Positions 50,139-58,980 of a DNA stretch of 64,000 bases are shown here, piece by piece. Source of the DNA: Streptomyces sp. CB02009 (lineage in GTDB: Bacteria; Actinomycetota; Actinomycetes; Streptomycetales; Streptomycetaceae); contig NZ_LIVV01000004.1 in NCBI RefSeq assembly GCF_001905825.1, positions 124,001 to 188,000 of the forward strand, read 5' to 3'. A program made the position numbers and the translations under genes. The notes under the pieces are model-generated. The model made no database searches. It had not been told where the DNA came from and saw only the letters and a list, made by a program, of their open reading frames with translations. The number at the start of each line of letters is the position of its first letter. The first letter of the stretch is position 1.

Positions 50139-51704
50139 TCAGGCCTCTCCCGCCAGCGCGAACAGTCCGCGCCGCGCGCCCTCCTCGTAGGCGTACCGGA
50201 GCTCCCTGCCGCCGAGCAGCAGCCGCAGCGCCCGTTCGCTCCTGGCCCGGGTCACCACGCAGAACTCCGCCGGCCGGTACGAGGTGTCGAAGACCGAGGT
50301 CCGTAACAGGTCGACCGCGCCCAGGAGATGGGCCGCCGCGTCCCGCCGGCCCGCCGACACCCTGACCTGGGCGAGGAGTTCCGCCGCACCGGCCGCGCCC
50401 GCCGCCGACCCCATGCGCAGATGCTCCCGGAGCGCCCGCCGGGCGTGCTCGGCGGCCCGCTCCAGATCCCCGTCCCAGGCCGCGAGCTCGGCACGGGCGA
50501 TGGACGCCCAGGCCTCGGCGTGCAGGTCGCGGCCCCGCCGCGACCACCGGCTCTCCCGGTCCAGGTCGGCCCGGTCGAGGGCCTCCTGCGCGGCCTCCGG
50601 GTCCGTGCGGCACAGGGCGAGCGCGATGCCGGCCCAGCACGCGTGCCGGGTCGGGCCGAACTCCGGGTACTCCTCCATCAGCGCGAGAGCCTCCCGGAAC
50701 TCCTCGGCCGCCGCGCGCGTGCGCCCCTGGTAGAGCGCGGTCGAGCCGCGCAGATGGGCGAGGAGCCCCAGGGCCCCGCCGTCCCCGTCCCGTACGGCCG
50801 CCGCCCAGGCCCGCACGAGGAGCGGATCGGCCTCCTCCGGGCGGCCCGACTCCAGCTCCAGGAACGCGGCGAGCCACAGGGCGCGGGCCGTCGGCTCGCC
50901 GCCGAGCAGGGCGAGGGCGTGCCGCAGCCGTGTCCGGCCCTCGGCGACCCGCCCGCAGACCACCCACAGGAACCAGAGCGAGACCGCGATCTCGACGGCG
51001 GTGCCCGCCTCGTCGTCCCGCGCGTGCGGCGCGGTCGTCGGGTCCATGGCGGCGGCAAGGTCGGGGAGTTCGCGCAGGGCGAGGTCGCGGGCGTCGAGCT
51101 GCCGGCCGCTCTGCCACCAGTCGGCGGCCCGCCGGGCGAGCGTCACGCACCACCGGCGGTGGCGCAGGAGGAGGTCCGGGCGGTCGCCGCGTTCGGTGAG
51201 CCGGCGGGCGCCCACGGCCCGCATCGGGTGCGGCATCCAGTAGCGGGGGACGTCGTCCTCGCCGGCGAACAGGTCGTCGACGGGAAGGAGGGCGAGCGGC
51301 ACGAGCCGGTCGAGGACGGCGAGGACCGTTCTCGGGGGCAGCGTCCACGACGCGCAGACCTCCAGGACGGCGTCCCGGCCGAAGGTGCCCTCGAAGACGG
51401 ACAGCCGCTCCCACAGGATCCGTTCGGCGGGCCCGCAGCGGTCGTATCCGCGCTCGGCGGCGGCGAGCTGGTCGGCGCTCACGGGCTCGCCCCACAGCAG
51501 CCGCTCCTCGACCAGGGGCGCGTCCCACGACGGCCGTTCCTCGCCCACGGGCGCGCCCCACGGCGGCCGCTCCTCGGCCGCGGCGCCCCACAGCGGCCGC
51601 TCCTCCGTCACGGGCGTGCCCCGGAGCGCCGGTTCCCCGCCCGCCGGGCTGCCCCGGAACGTCCGCTCCGCGGCCTCGGGTGGATCCTCGAACCCCATGC
51701 GCAT
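50139..51704 (-). CDS. TPR-like regulator fragment-type protein with N-terminal repeats
   Basis: A 521-residue protein resembling the winged-helix plus TPR part of SARP/LuxR-type ATPase regulators (RCGPAERILWERLSVFEGTFGRDA is the segment that follows the NB-ARC in them). No P-loop or DNA-binding helix-turn-helix is present. The N-terminal ~70 residues hold four imperfect repeats of EERPxWGAPV. Helical TPR-like repeats occupy 190-480. It could be a degenerate signalling ATPase kept as a protein-interaction module. ATG 51704 with GAGAGGA upstream; a longer frame to 51908 runs through the divergent promoter. Confidence 0.75.
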   Translation of the reverse strand: MRMGFEDPPEAAERTFRGSPAGGEPALRGTPVTEERPLWGAAAEERPPWGAPVGEERPSWDAPLVEERLLWGEPVSADQLAAAERGYDRCGPAERILWERLSVFEGTFGRDAVLEVCASWTLPPRTVLAVLDRLVPLALLPVDDLFAGEDDVPRYWMPHPMRAVGARRLTERGDRPDLLLRHRRWCVTLARRAADWWQSGRQLDARDLALRELPDLAAAMDPTTAPHARDDEAGTAVEIAVSLWFLWVVCGRVAEGRTRLRHALALLGGEPTARALWLAAFLELESGRPEEADPLLVRAWAAAVRDGDGGALGLLAHLRGSTALYQGRTRAAAEEFREALALMEEYPEFGPTRHACWAGIALALCRTDPEAAQEALDRADLDRESRWSRRGRDLHAEAWASIARAELAAWDGDLERAAEHARRALREHLRMGSAAGAAGAAELLAQVRVSAGRRDAAAHLLGAVDLLRTSVFDTSYRPAEFCVVTRARSERALRLLLGGRELRYAYEEGARRGLFALAGEA

Positions 51705-51853
51705 CGCCCCCGTCCTCTCCCCGTGTGTGACGTGTGCCCGAGTCCATGGCGGACGACCGCCGTTGCGACTTGAATGAAATTGCCTCGGTTCACCATCCTG
51801 GGGCGCTCCGGAACCCACACCCACGGTTTGCCGGGGATCGACCAGGGAGGGAA

Positions 51854-52879
51854 ATGACGACCGGGGAATCCGTCCTGGGAGAGGCCGATCTTTCGCTGAT
51901 CCACGCACTGCAGATGGCCCCGCGCGCCAGCTGGACCCAGCTCTCGGCCGTGCTGGGGGCCAGTCCCGACACCCTCGCCCGGCGCTGGGAGCACCTCACG
52001 GCAGGGGGGTACGCCTGGAGTTCGCTGCTCGCCGCCCGCCACGGCGCGGACGAGATGCTCTACTCCTGGGTCGAGCTGGAGTGCGCCGCGGGCACCTCCG
52101 AGGCCATCGCGACCGAGGTCGCGGGCGACCGGCAGACCCTCGGCGTCCACCAGGTGACCGGTGACGCCGACCTCGTCCTGCTCGTGATCAGCCCCGACCT
52201 GTACGCCCTCGACGGCTACCTCGCCGGACGCGTGCGGCGGCTGCCCGGGGTGCTCCGGTGCCGCACCCAGGTCGTCACCCGGATGCACAACCGCCCGTAC
52301 CGGTCCAGGATCGAGCAGCTCACCCCGGGCCAGGTCCAGCTCCTCACGGAACTCACGGGCGGGGACCGGCGGACGCGCGCGCGTGCCTTCCCCAACCTCA
52401 GCGCACTCGACCTCCGGCTGATCGCGGAGCTGTCGGGCGACGCCCGGCGCAGCGCCGCCGAACTGGCCCGGCAGTGCGCCACGAGCGAGTCGACGGTACG
52501 GCGGAGGCTGGACGTCCTCGCGGCGGGCGGCGCCCTCCACCACCACTGCCTGCCGGCTCCCCGCTTCTCCGGGCGTCCGATGTGGGCGATGGTCACCACC
52601 GACGTACCGCCCCTGGAGGTGCCGGCGACGGTGGCGGCGCTCGCCCGGCTGCCCCAGACCCGTCTGGTCACCTCGGTCACCGGCCCGCACAACCTGGCCG
52701 TCGCCATGTGGCTCCGTACGGTCGACGAACTGCACGAGGTCACGTCCGCGTTCGTACGGGCCGCCCCGGCGCTGCGGATCGCGGGCACCTCGCTCGCGCT
52801 GCGCACCCACAAGATAGGGGCGCAGGTCCTCGGCCCCGACGGGCGGCGGACGCACCACATCCGCCCCGACGCCCGCTGA
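51854..52879 (+). CDS. Lrp/AsnC family regulator, double-domain
   Basis: A 341-residue tandem Lrp/AsnC protein: first helix-turn-helix (DLSLIHALQMAPRASWTQL), RAM/AsnC effector fold (to about 155), then a second helix-turn-helix (LSALDLRLIAELSGDARRSA, with CATSESTVRRRLDVL as recognition helix) and a second effector domain. Such duplicated AsnC proteins are common in Streptomyces and usually control an adjacent divergent or downstream gene, here perhaps the TPR-like regulator. ATG 51854 has AGGGAGG upstream. The effector is unknown. Confidence 0.92.
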   Translation: MTTGESVLGEADLSLIHALQMAPRASWTQLSAVLGASPDTLARRWEHLTAGGYAWSSLLAARHGADEMLYSWVELECAAGTSEAIATEVAGDRQTLGVHQVTGDADLVLLVISPDLYALDGYLAGRVRRLPGVLRCRTQVVTRMHNRPYRSRIEQLTPGQVQLLTELTGGDRRTRARAFPNLSALDLRLIAELSGDARRSAAELARQCATSESTVRRRLDVLAAGGALHHHCLPAPRFSGRPMWAMVTTDVPPLEVPATVAALARLPQTRLVTSVTGPHNLAVAMWLRTVDELHEVTSAFVRAAPALRIAGTSLALRTHKIGAQVLGPDGRRTHHIRPDAR

Positions 52880-52910
52880 CACGCGGGTCGGGGCGTGGTC
52901 TGATGGCGGT

Positions 52911-52964
52911 ATGGAGTTCGCCGTGTTCGTGACGCTGCCCGGTCTGGTCGTCCTGCTTCCGTGA
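52911..52964 (+). pseudogene. possible truncated small membrane protein (17 codons)
   Basis: ATG GAG TTC... encodes MEFAVFVTLPGLVVLLP and stops. It looks like the first half of a membrane helix of a longer small protein (several streptomycete small proteins begin this way, from memory). It lies 32 bp after the AsnC-type gene and directly before a tandem-repeat tract, suggesting truncation. Evidence is thin. Confidence 0.3.
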
Positions 52965-52970
52965 GCGGCG

Positions 52971-53056
52971 GGCACGACGGGTCAGCGGGCACGACGGGTC
53001 GGCTGGCCGGACGGGTCGGCGGGTCCGACGGGTCGGCGGGTCCGACGGGTCAGCGG
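52971..53056. repeat. degenerate tandem repeats of ~17 bp
   Basis: About five imperfect copies built on CGACGGGTCGGCGGGT between the AsnC gene and the methyltransferase stop. Two copies of GGGCACGACGGGTC come first, then GGGTCCGACGGGTCGGC twice. It extends to the last codons of the methyltransferase gene (stop at 53050). Confidence 0.75.
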
Positions 53057-53892
53057 GTCGCCTTGATCGAGTACATCATCGGGATGCGGGGCCGGTCCGC
53101 CGGGAAGCGGTAATAGCCGTCCTCGTGCCGCTGGAGCGCGCCGTAGCGCGGGTACAGCGAGGCGTCGTGCTCGTGCAGGAACTCGATCCGCAGACCGGCC
53201 CTGGCGAGCGCCGTGACGACCTCGCCGACCGGGTGCACCCATTCCACGCTGCGGTTGTGGACGGTCGCGGCGTCGAGCTCGGCGTAGGTGCCCGGGCTGG
53301 TGTCCACCCAGGGGTCGCGGACGAAGTAGTCGTTCACGATCCGACTGCCGGTCTCGTCGTCGAGCGAGTCGGTGAGCGGATGGAACTCGGCCACGTAGAG
53401 GAAGCCGCCGGGGGCGACGAGGGAGGCGGCGGTCTCCGCCCAGCGCTCGATGTCGGGCAGCCAGTTCAGCGCGCCGCAGCCCGTGTAGACGATGTCGTAC
53501 GCGCTGTCCGGGACGGCCTCCGCCGCGTCGTACACGTCGGCCGCGACGAAGGCCGCCCGGTCCTGCGTGAGGCCCAGGTCCGCGGCGAGCGAGCGGGCGG
53601 TCTCGACGGCCGGCTCGGAGAAGTCGAGGCCGACGACCTGCGAGGCGCCGTGGCGGGCCCAGGAGAGGGTGTCGAGACCGATGTGGCACTGCAGGTGCAG
53701 CAGCGAACGTCCGGTGACGTCGCCGACCTCCGCGAGCTCGAAGTCCCGCAGGGCGTCCCTGCCCGCGCGGAACGCGTCGAGGGCGTAGAAGTCGCTCGCG
53801 GCGTGGATCGGGACGCGCTCGTCCCAGCGGGCGCGGTTGACCTCGTGCCAGTCTTCGGGCGTCGGGGAGTACATGTCGGCGAGGTTATCCAC
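53050..53892 (-). CDS. SAM-dependent methyltransferase
   Basis: A 280-residue class I methyltransferase: HLQCHIGLDTLSWARHG is motif I in the variant used by tellurite-resistance/UbiE-type small-molecule enzymes, followed by VVGLDFSEPAVETAR, ADVYDAAEAV and LVAPGGFLYVAEFHP. The C-terminal region (WVHPVGEVVTALARAGLRIEFLHEHD) supports a small-molecule acceptor. GTG 53892 gives 280 residues; ATG 53874 six codons later is equally plausible. It is divergent from the S9 peptidase gene, 53 bp apart. Confidence 0.9.
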   Translation of the reverse strand: MDNLADMYSPTPEDWHEVNRARWDERVPIHAASDFYALDAFRAGRDALRDFELAEVGDVTGRSLLHLQCHIGLDTLSWARHGASQVVGLDFSEPAVETARSLAADLGLTQDRAAFVAADVYDAAEAVPDSAYDIVYTGCGALNWLPDIERWAETAASLVAPGGFLYVAEFHPLTDSLDDETGSRIVNDYFVRDPWVDTSPGTYAELDAATVHNRSVEWVHPVGEVVTALARAGLRIEFLHEHDASLYPRYGALQRHEDGYYRFPADRPRIPMMYSIKATR

Positions 53893-53945
53893 AGGTTGAG
53901 GGTGACGCGACCCGATTGTCCGCCGCGCGGAGCATCATGGATGCC

Positions 53946-55781
53946 ATGACTGAGAGCAAGAACTCCGAGCCCGACGGCGAGCTCACCGACCAGGCCCCCG
54001 CGTGGCAGCGGCGCTTCCGCGCGCCGCGCGTCTCCCTGCCCGAGTGGGCGGAGGAGGCCCCGGACCGCTCGCTCTTCGTGTCGAACGCGACGGGGACGTA
54101 CGAGCTGTACGCCTGGGACCGGGCGAGCGGGGAGCAGCGCCAGGTCACGGACCGGCCGAACGGCACGACGGACGGCACCCTTTCGCCGGACGGCGCCTGG
54201 ATCTGGTGGTTCGCGGACACCGACGGGGACGAGTTCGGGGTGTGGATGCGCCAGCCGTTCGCCGGCGGCGCCGACGAGCCGGCCGTGCCCGGCCTCGACC
54301 CCTCCTACCCGGCGGGGCTCGCCATCGGCCGGGACGGCACGGTCCTGGTGGGCCGCTCCACGGACGAGGACGGCTCGACGGTCCATCTCGTACGTCCCGG
54401 GGCCGCGGCCCCGGTCGAGATCTACCGGCACCGCGAGTCGGCCGGGGTCGGCGACCTGTCCTACGACGGGTCGCTGATCGCCGTCGAGCACACCGAGCAC
54501 GGGGACGCGATGCACTCGGCGCTGCGGGTGCTGCGCTCCTCGGACGCGAGCGTGCTCGCCGAGCTCGACGACACCAAGGGCGGCACGGAGGAGCTGGGGC
54601 TCGCGGTCCTCGGCTTCGCGCCCGTGGCGGGGGACGGCCGGCTGCTCGTCGGGCACCAGCGGCGCGGCCGCTGGGAGCCGATGATCTGGGACGTGGCGGC
54701 GGGCACGGAGACCGATCTCCGGCTCGACCTGCCGGGCGACGTGTCGGCCGAGTGGTACCCCGACGGCTCGGGCCTGCTGATCGTGCACAGCTTCGAGGCC
54801 CGCAGCGAGCTGTGGCGGTACGAGATCGCGACCGGCGCCCTGGTCCGGGTGGAGACCCCGGCCGGATCGGTGTCGAGCGCGACCGCCCGGCCGGACGGCA
54901 GCGTCGAGTACCTGTGGTCCTCGGCCGCCGAGCCGCCGGTGGTGCGGTCCACGGCCGGCGGGGTCGTCCTCGACCCGCCCGGTCCCAAGGCCCCGCCGTC
55001 GGTGCCGGTGGAGGACGTGTGGGTGGAGGGACCGGGCGGCAGGGTCCACGCGCTCGTGCAGCGCCCGGCGGGCGAGGGGCCCTTCCCCACGGTCTTCGAG
55101 GTGCACGGCGGCCCCACCTGGCACGACAGCGACGCCTTCGCGTCGGGCCCGGCGGCCTGGGTGGACCACGGGTACGCGGTGGTGCGGGTCAACTACCGGG
55201 GCTCCACGGGGTACGGACGGGAGTGGACGGACGCGCTCAAGCACCGGGTCGGGCTGATCGAGCTGGAGGACATCGACGCGGTGCGCGCCTGGGCGGTGGC
55301 GAGCGGCCTCGCCGACCCGGCCCGGCTGGTGCTCTCCGGCGGCTCCTGGGGCGGCTATCTGACCCTCCTCGGCCTCGGCACGCAGCCGGAGGCCTGGGCC
55401 GTCGGGCTCGCGGCGGTCCCCGTCGCGGACTACGTCGCGGCGTACGAGGACGAGATGGAGGCCCTCAAGGCCCTGGACCGGACGCTGCTCGGCGGCTCCC
55501 CCGATGAGGTGCCCGAGCGGTACGCCGCCTCGTCGCCGCTGACGTACGTGGACGCGGTGAAGGCGCCGGTGCACATCTCGGCCGGCGTCAACGACCCGCG
55601 CTGCCCGATCCGCCAGATCGACAACTACATCGCCCGGCTCGAGGCCGGGGGCGCGGTCCACGAGGTGTACCGCTACGACGCGGGCCACGGCTCGCTGGTG
55701 GTGGAGGAGCGGATCAAGCAGGTGGGCCTGGACCTGGCGTTCGCCGCGAAGCACCTGGGGGGTGGTCCGGTGGCGGGCTGA
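53946..55781 (+). CDS. S9 family prolyl oligopeptidase-like peptidase
   Basis: A 611-residue cytosolic enzyme. The N-terminal half (about 50-350) is a seven-bladed beta-propeller with DGTLSPDGAWIWWF-type blades. The C-terminal alpha/beta hydrolase has nucleophile Ser467 in LSGGSWGGYLT, acidic Asp in GVNDPRCP and His in YDAGHGS. The family cleaves short peptides, often after Pro or acyl-amino acids. ATG 53946 is chosen over upstream in-frame starts; no strong Shine-Dalgarno sequence is seen. It is followed 84 bp later by SURF1. Confidence 0.94.
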   Translation: MTESKNSEPDGELTDQAPAWQRRFRAPRVSLPEWAEEAPDRSLFVSNATGTYELYAWDRASGEQRQVTDRPNGTTDGTLSPDGAWIWWFADTDGDEFGVWMRQPFAGGADEPAVPGLDPSYPAGLAIGRDGTVLVGRSTDEDGSTVHLVRPGAAAPVEIYRHRESAGVGDLSYDGSLIAVEHTEHGDAMHSALRVLRSSDASVLAELDDTKGGTEELGLAVLGFAPVAGDGRLLVGHQRRGRWEPMIWDVAAGTETDLRLDLPGDVSAEWYPDGSGLLIVHSFEARSELWRYEIATGALVRVETPAGSVSSATARPDGSVEYLWSSAAEPPVVRSTAGGVVLDPPGPKAPPSVPVEDVWVEGPGGRVHALVQRPAGEGPFPTVFEVHGGPTWHDSDAFASGPAAWVDHGYAVVRVNYRGSTGYGREWTDALKHRVGLIELEDIDAVRAWAVASGLADPARLVLSGGSWGGYLTLLGLGTQPEAWAVGLAAVPVADYVAAYEDEMEALKALDRTLLGGSPDEVPERYAASSPLTYVDAVKAPVHISAGVNDPRCPIRQIDNYIARLEAGGAVHEVYRYDAGHGSLVVEERIKQVGLDLAFAAKHLGGGPVAG

Positions 55782-55865
55782 GGCGGCGGGGGACCCGGGG
55801 GCCGGTCGAGGCGGCCGGGGACCCGGCCGACGGGGGGCCGGGGCCGCTTGCGTACCGTGGGGGGC

Positions 55866-56606
55866 GTGTACCGGTTCCTGAGAACGCCCCGCTGGTGGGG
55901 GATCAACGTCTTCGTCCTGCTGGCGATCCCGTTCTGCGTGTTCATGGGGACCTGGCAGCTGGGCAAGTTCGAGGATCGCGTCGACTCGCACGAGGCGGCC
56001 GAGAAGCGGCCCGCGGCGAGCACCCTGAAGGCCGAGCCGCTGGACTCCCTGCTCCCGGTGGACACGGAGACCTCGGGCCGGTCGGCCGAGGCGCGCGGAC
56101 GGTTCGGGGAGCAGTTCCTCGTCCCGGACCGTGATCTGGACGGCCGGACCGGCAGCTACGTGCTGACGCTGCTGCGGACGGACGGGGGCAGGTCGCTCCC
56201 GGTGGTCCGCGGCTGGCTCCCCACGGGCGCGAAGGCCCCCTCCCCGCCGTCCGGCGAGGTCGTGGTCGTCGGCGCGCTCCAGGCCTCGGAGAACGGCGGC
56301 AGCAAGGGTGTCAGCCAGGCCGGCGGGCTGCCCGAGGGCCAGCTGGGGATGATCAGCGCGGCGTCCCTGGTGAACGTGGTCGCGGATGACGTCTACGACG
56401 CCTGGATCACCCTCGCCGACTCCCCCGCCGGGCTCACCCCGGTCCCGGCGGCGGCCGCCGCGGGCACCAGCCTGGACGCGAAGGCCTTCCAGAACCTCGG
56501 CTACACCGCGGAGTGGTTCGTCTTCGCCGGCTTCGTGCTCTTCATGTGGTTCCGGCTGGTCCGCCGTGAGGCGGAGGCGACCCGCGACGAGGCGCTGGGG
56601 CTGTAG
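55866..56606 (+). CDS. SURF1 family cytochrome oxidase assembly protein
   Basis: A 246-residue membrane protein with one helix at each end: N-terminal TPRWWGINVFVLLAIPFCVFMG and C-terminal WFVFAGFVLFMWFRLVRRE. The extracytoplasmic loop contains ARGRFGEQFLVPDRDLDGRTGSYVLTLL and VVRGWLP, the SURF1 signature blocks. SURF1 helps heme a/cytochrome aa3 oxidase assembly. GTG 55866 lies seven bases after TACCGT, suggesting a leaderless mRNA. In-frame ATG 55848 lies within the probable promoter. Confidence 0.93.
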   Translation: MYRFLRTPRWWGINVFVLLAIPFCVFMGTWQLGKFEDRVDSHEAAEKRPAASTLKAEPLDSLLPVDTETSGRSAEARGRFGEQFLVPDRDLDGRTGSYVLTLLRTDGGRSLPVVRGWLPTGAKAPSPPSGEVVVVGALQASENGGSKGVSQAGGLPEGQLGMISAASLVNVVADDVYDAWITLADSPAGLTPVPAAAAAGTSLDAKAFQNLGYTAEWFVFAGFVLFMWFRLVRREAEATRDEALGL

Positions 56607-56626
56607 AACCGGGGGCCGGGGGCCGG

Positions 56627-57898
56627 TCAGGAGCCGGCCAGGACCCCGGTCCGGTAGATCGTGCCCGCGCAGGCGTTCGGGATGGTCGCCGACGCCGAGG
56701 GGCCGCCCGGCTCCGCGACATGGCTGACCAGGACGCTGCCGTCCGCCGGTCCTTCCTCGTGGAGCAGCTGGGGCGCGGCCCCTGAGCCGGTGTCCGGGCC
56801 GGTGCCCGGGTCGGTGCCGGTCCCGCCGGAGCCCGTGCCCTCGCTGGGGTCGGGGGTGCCCGTGCCGTTGGTCGGGGTGTCGGTCGTCGGCGGCGTGGTC
56901 GGCGGCTCGGTCGGCGGCGCCACCGTCGGGGGCGGGGTGGTGGGTGTCGTCGGACAGGTCTCGCTCGGCACCCAGACGAACTTCACCTCGTAGGAGGCGT
57001 TCGGCTTCAGGGCCAGCCTGGAGAACTCCTGGGAGGGGTCGGGCAGTCCGCCGCCCCCGTCTCCCGAGGTGTGCCGGATCACCGAGATCCGCGCCGGGTC
57101 GGCGGCGCCGCGGGCCTCGAAGCCGACGATTCCGCTGCCTTCCACGATGCACACCCGGTCGGAGACGTTGGCGACGCGGAAGGTGCCGTAGACCTTGCCC
57201 TCGCCGTCGGGTGCGCCGGCTCCGGCCGAGCTGACGCCGAGCTGCCCGGCCGCGCACGCCGGGAAGGATCCGGGCCGGGCCTCCTGCGCCTCCCGCTGGA
57301 TCGTGGAGGACACGCCGGGGCCGGGTCGCTCGGGCTTGCCCTCGGAGCCGTCGGCGGTGCCCTGGCTGGGCGACACGGTGCTCGCGGGGGGCGCGGCGCT
57401 CTGGCCGCCCTCGATGCCGGTCTCGGCGCCGGTGCCGCCCTGGGCCTCCTCGCCGTGGCCGGCGTTCACCGGGTTGCCGGCGGCGGTGACGCCGCCGGAG
57501 GAGGCGACGTGCACGAAGGCGGGTACGGCGGTGCCGATGAGGACCGCGGCGGCGGCGGCGCCGACGACGGCCTGCCGCTTGCGGGCGCGGCGTGCGGGTA
57601 CGGCACGGCGCAGGTGCTCGAGCGCGCCGTGGGAGGGCTCCAGGCCGGACACGGCGCCCTGGAACAGCCGCCGCAGCGCGAGTTCGTCGTCCCCGTCGCC
57701 CTCGCCGGGGCCGGGCTCGATGTTCACCATGCGCTGTCCACTCAGGTCGTCACGTTCATCAGGGACGTCGTTCTCGACGCCGTCGCCGCCGTTGTCGACG
57801 CTGCCGCCGTTGTCGACGCTGCCGCCGCCGTTCTCAGCGTTCTCGGCGTTCTCGGCGTTCTCGGCGTTCTCGACGTCCTTGCCGGGTGCCTCGCTCAC
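56627..57898 (-). CDS. membrane partner of the SigE-family sigma factor (anti-sigma-like)
   Basis: A 423-residue single-pass protein. Cytoplasmic N-terminal ~108 residues include tandem repeats (NAENAENAEN and GGSVDNGGSVDN, encoded by 9-bp and 18-bp DNA repeats) and then ALRRLFQGAVSGLEPSHGALEHLRRAVPARRARKR. A membrane helix lies at 110-132. The outside part has an Ig-like domain (FRVANVSDRVCIVEGSG, Cys pair) and a Thr/Pro/Gly-rich segment (TTPTTPPPTVAPP). It is coupled to the sigma gene by GTGA overlap, so it is the likely regulator or sensor, although no zinc anti-sigma motif is present. Confidence 0.82.
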   Translation of the reverse strand: MSEAPGKDVENAENAENAENAENGGGSVDNGGSVDNGGDGVENDVPDERDDLSGQRMVNIEPGPGEGDGDDELALRRLFQGAVSGLEPSHGALEHLRRAVPARRARKRQAVVGAAAAAVLIGTAVPAFVHVASSGGVTAAGNPVNAGHGEEAQGGTGAETGIEGGQSAAPPASTVSPSQGTADGSEGKPERPGPGVSSTIQREAQEARPGSFPACAAGQLGVSSAGAGAPDGEGKVYGTFRVANVSDRVCIVEGSGIVGFEARGAADPARISVIRHTSGDGGGGLPDPSQEFSRLALKPNASYEVKFVWVPSETCPTTPTTPPPTVAPPTEPPTTPPTTDTPTNGTGTPDPSEGTGSGGTGTDPGTGPDTGSGAAPQLLHEEGPADGSVLVSHVAEPGGPSASATIPNACAGTIYRTGVLAGS

Positions 57899-58719
57899 GA
57901 CGTCGCTCCCATCGCGACGCGCAGCGACGCGATGCCCCGCGAACCGTACGCCTTCACCGAACCCAGGGATATCCCGAGCGCCTCGGCGACCTGCACCTCT
58001 GTCATGTCCGAGAAGTAGCGCAGGGCCAGCACCTCGCGCTGCCGGCGCTGGAGTCCGCGCATCGCCTTGATCAGGTCCTCGCGCTCCAGCTGGTCGTACG
58101 CGCCCTCCTCCGCGCTGGCCATGTCCGGCATCGGCTTGGACAGCAGCTTGAGTCCGAGGATGCGGCGGCGCAGCGCGGACCGGGAGAGGTTGACGACGGT
58201 CTGGCGCAGGTAGGCGAGGGTCTTCTCCGGCTCGCGGACCCGCTTGCGGGCGGAGTGGACCCGGATGAAGGCCTCCTGGACGACGTCCTCGCAGGAGGCG
58301 GTGTCGTCGAGGAGCAGGGCGGCGAGGCCGAGGAGCGACCGGTAGTGGGCACGGTAGGTCTCGGTCAGGTGGTCGACGGTCGTTCCGGCCGCCTGGGCGC
58401 CTTCGCCGCTGGTCCTGGGCGAGGGGATGCCGTCCACGGAGCTCGCGCGGGATCCGGTGGGCACGGGGGCGATCACCGGCATGCCGCCGAGCGCGCGCGG
58501 CCGGCGGTAGGGGACGACCGCGGTGCCGCGTACGGGAACCACCGCGGAGCCGCGGGCCGGAACGACCGCGGTGCCGCGTACGGGGACGACCGCCGTGCCC
58601 CGGGCGGGAACGACTGCCGTGCCGCGAGCGGGGACGACGGCGACGCTCCGCGCGGGGAGCACAGCGGTGCCCGCCCCGCGCGGCGGAGCGACGGTCGCGA
58701 TGTCGAGTACGTCTGCCAC
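57895..58719 (-). CDS. SigE-family ECF sigma factor with octapeptide repeats
   Basis: A 274-residue sigma factor. Region 2 covers YRAHYRSLLGLAALLLDDTASCEDVVQEAFIRV; region 4 includes LRYFSDMTEVQVAEALGISLGSVKAY. The domain type is SigE-family (SigM-like) ECF. The N-terminal ~110 residues are an extension not needed for sigma activity, containing six tandem octapeptides close to RGTAVVPA (24-71). GTG 58719 is chosen; the region further upstream has Cys-rich, non-conserved coding. The stop is coupled to the membrane partner gene. Its regulon is unknown. Confidence 0.88.
   Translation of the reverse strand: MADVLDIATVAPPRGAGTAVLPARSVAVVPARGTAVVPARGTAVVPVRGTAVVPARGSAVVPVRGTAVVPYRRPRALGGMPVIAPVPTGSRASSVDGIPSPRTSGEGAQAAGTTVDHLTETYRAHYRSLLGLAALLLDDTASCEDVVQEAFIRVHSARKRVREPEKTLAYLRQTVVNLSRSALRRRILGLKLLSKPMPDMASAEEGAYDQLEREDLIKAMRGLQRRQREVLALRYFSDMTEVQVAEALGISLGSVKAYGSRGIASLRVAMGATS
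58507..58650 (-). repeat. six 24-bp tandem repeats within the sigma factor gene
   Basis: Each unit codes R(G/S)(T/S/V)AVVP(A/V/Y), residues 24-71 of the sigma factor. The units differ at a few third positions. A seventh, worn copy (GAGTAVLPA) precedes them. Confidence 0.92.
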
Positions 58720-58980
58720 GCATGTTGGACACGCTTCCCCCCGGCAGGGTTGTACGCGCACGCCACCCTTTTCGACGGCGAGTTGTTTGTCCTCATGCGT
58801 AACCGTTCTCCCCCGATGCCCCGCTTCACAGCGTGTTCCACGCCACATTGGTGAGTGCACGCAGAGACGCCTCCCACCCAACTACTGGTTGCAGCAAGGG
58901 GGAAGAGCATCGTCAGCCACGGCATCATCGCAGTTCAAGAGGTATCTGACGCCTAATTGCTCACAGGTCGTTCACAGATC

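Noticed and set aside
58507..58650. Regular 24-bp repeats considered as a CRISPR array
   Set aside because: Repeats are contiguous without spacers and lie in frame within a sigma factor gene.
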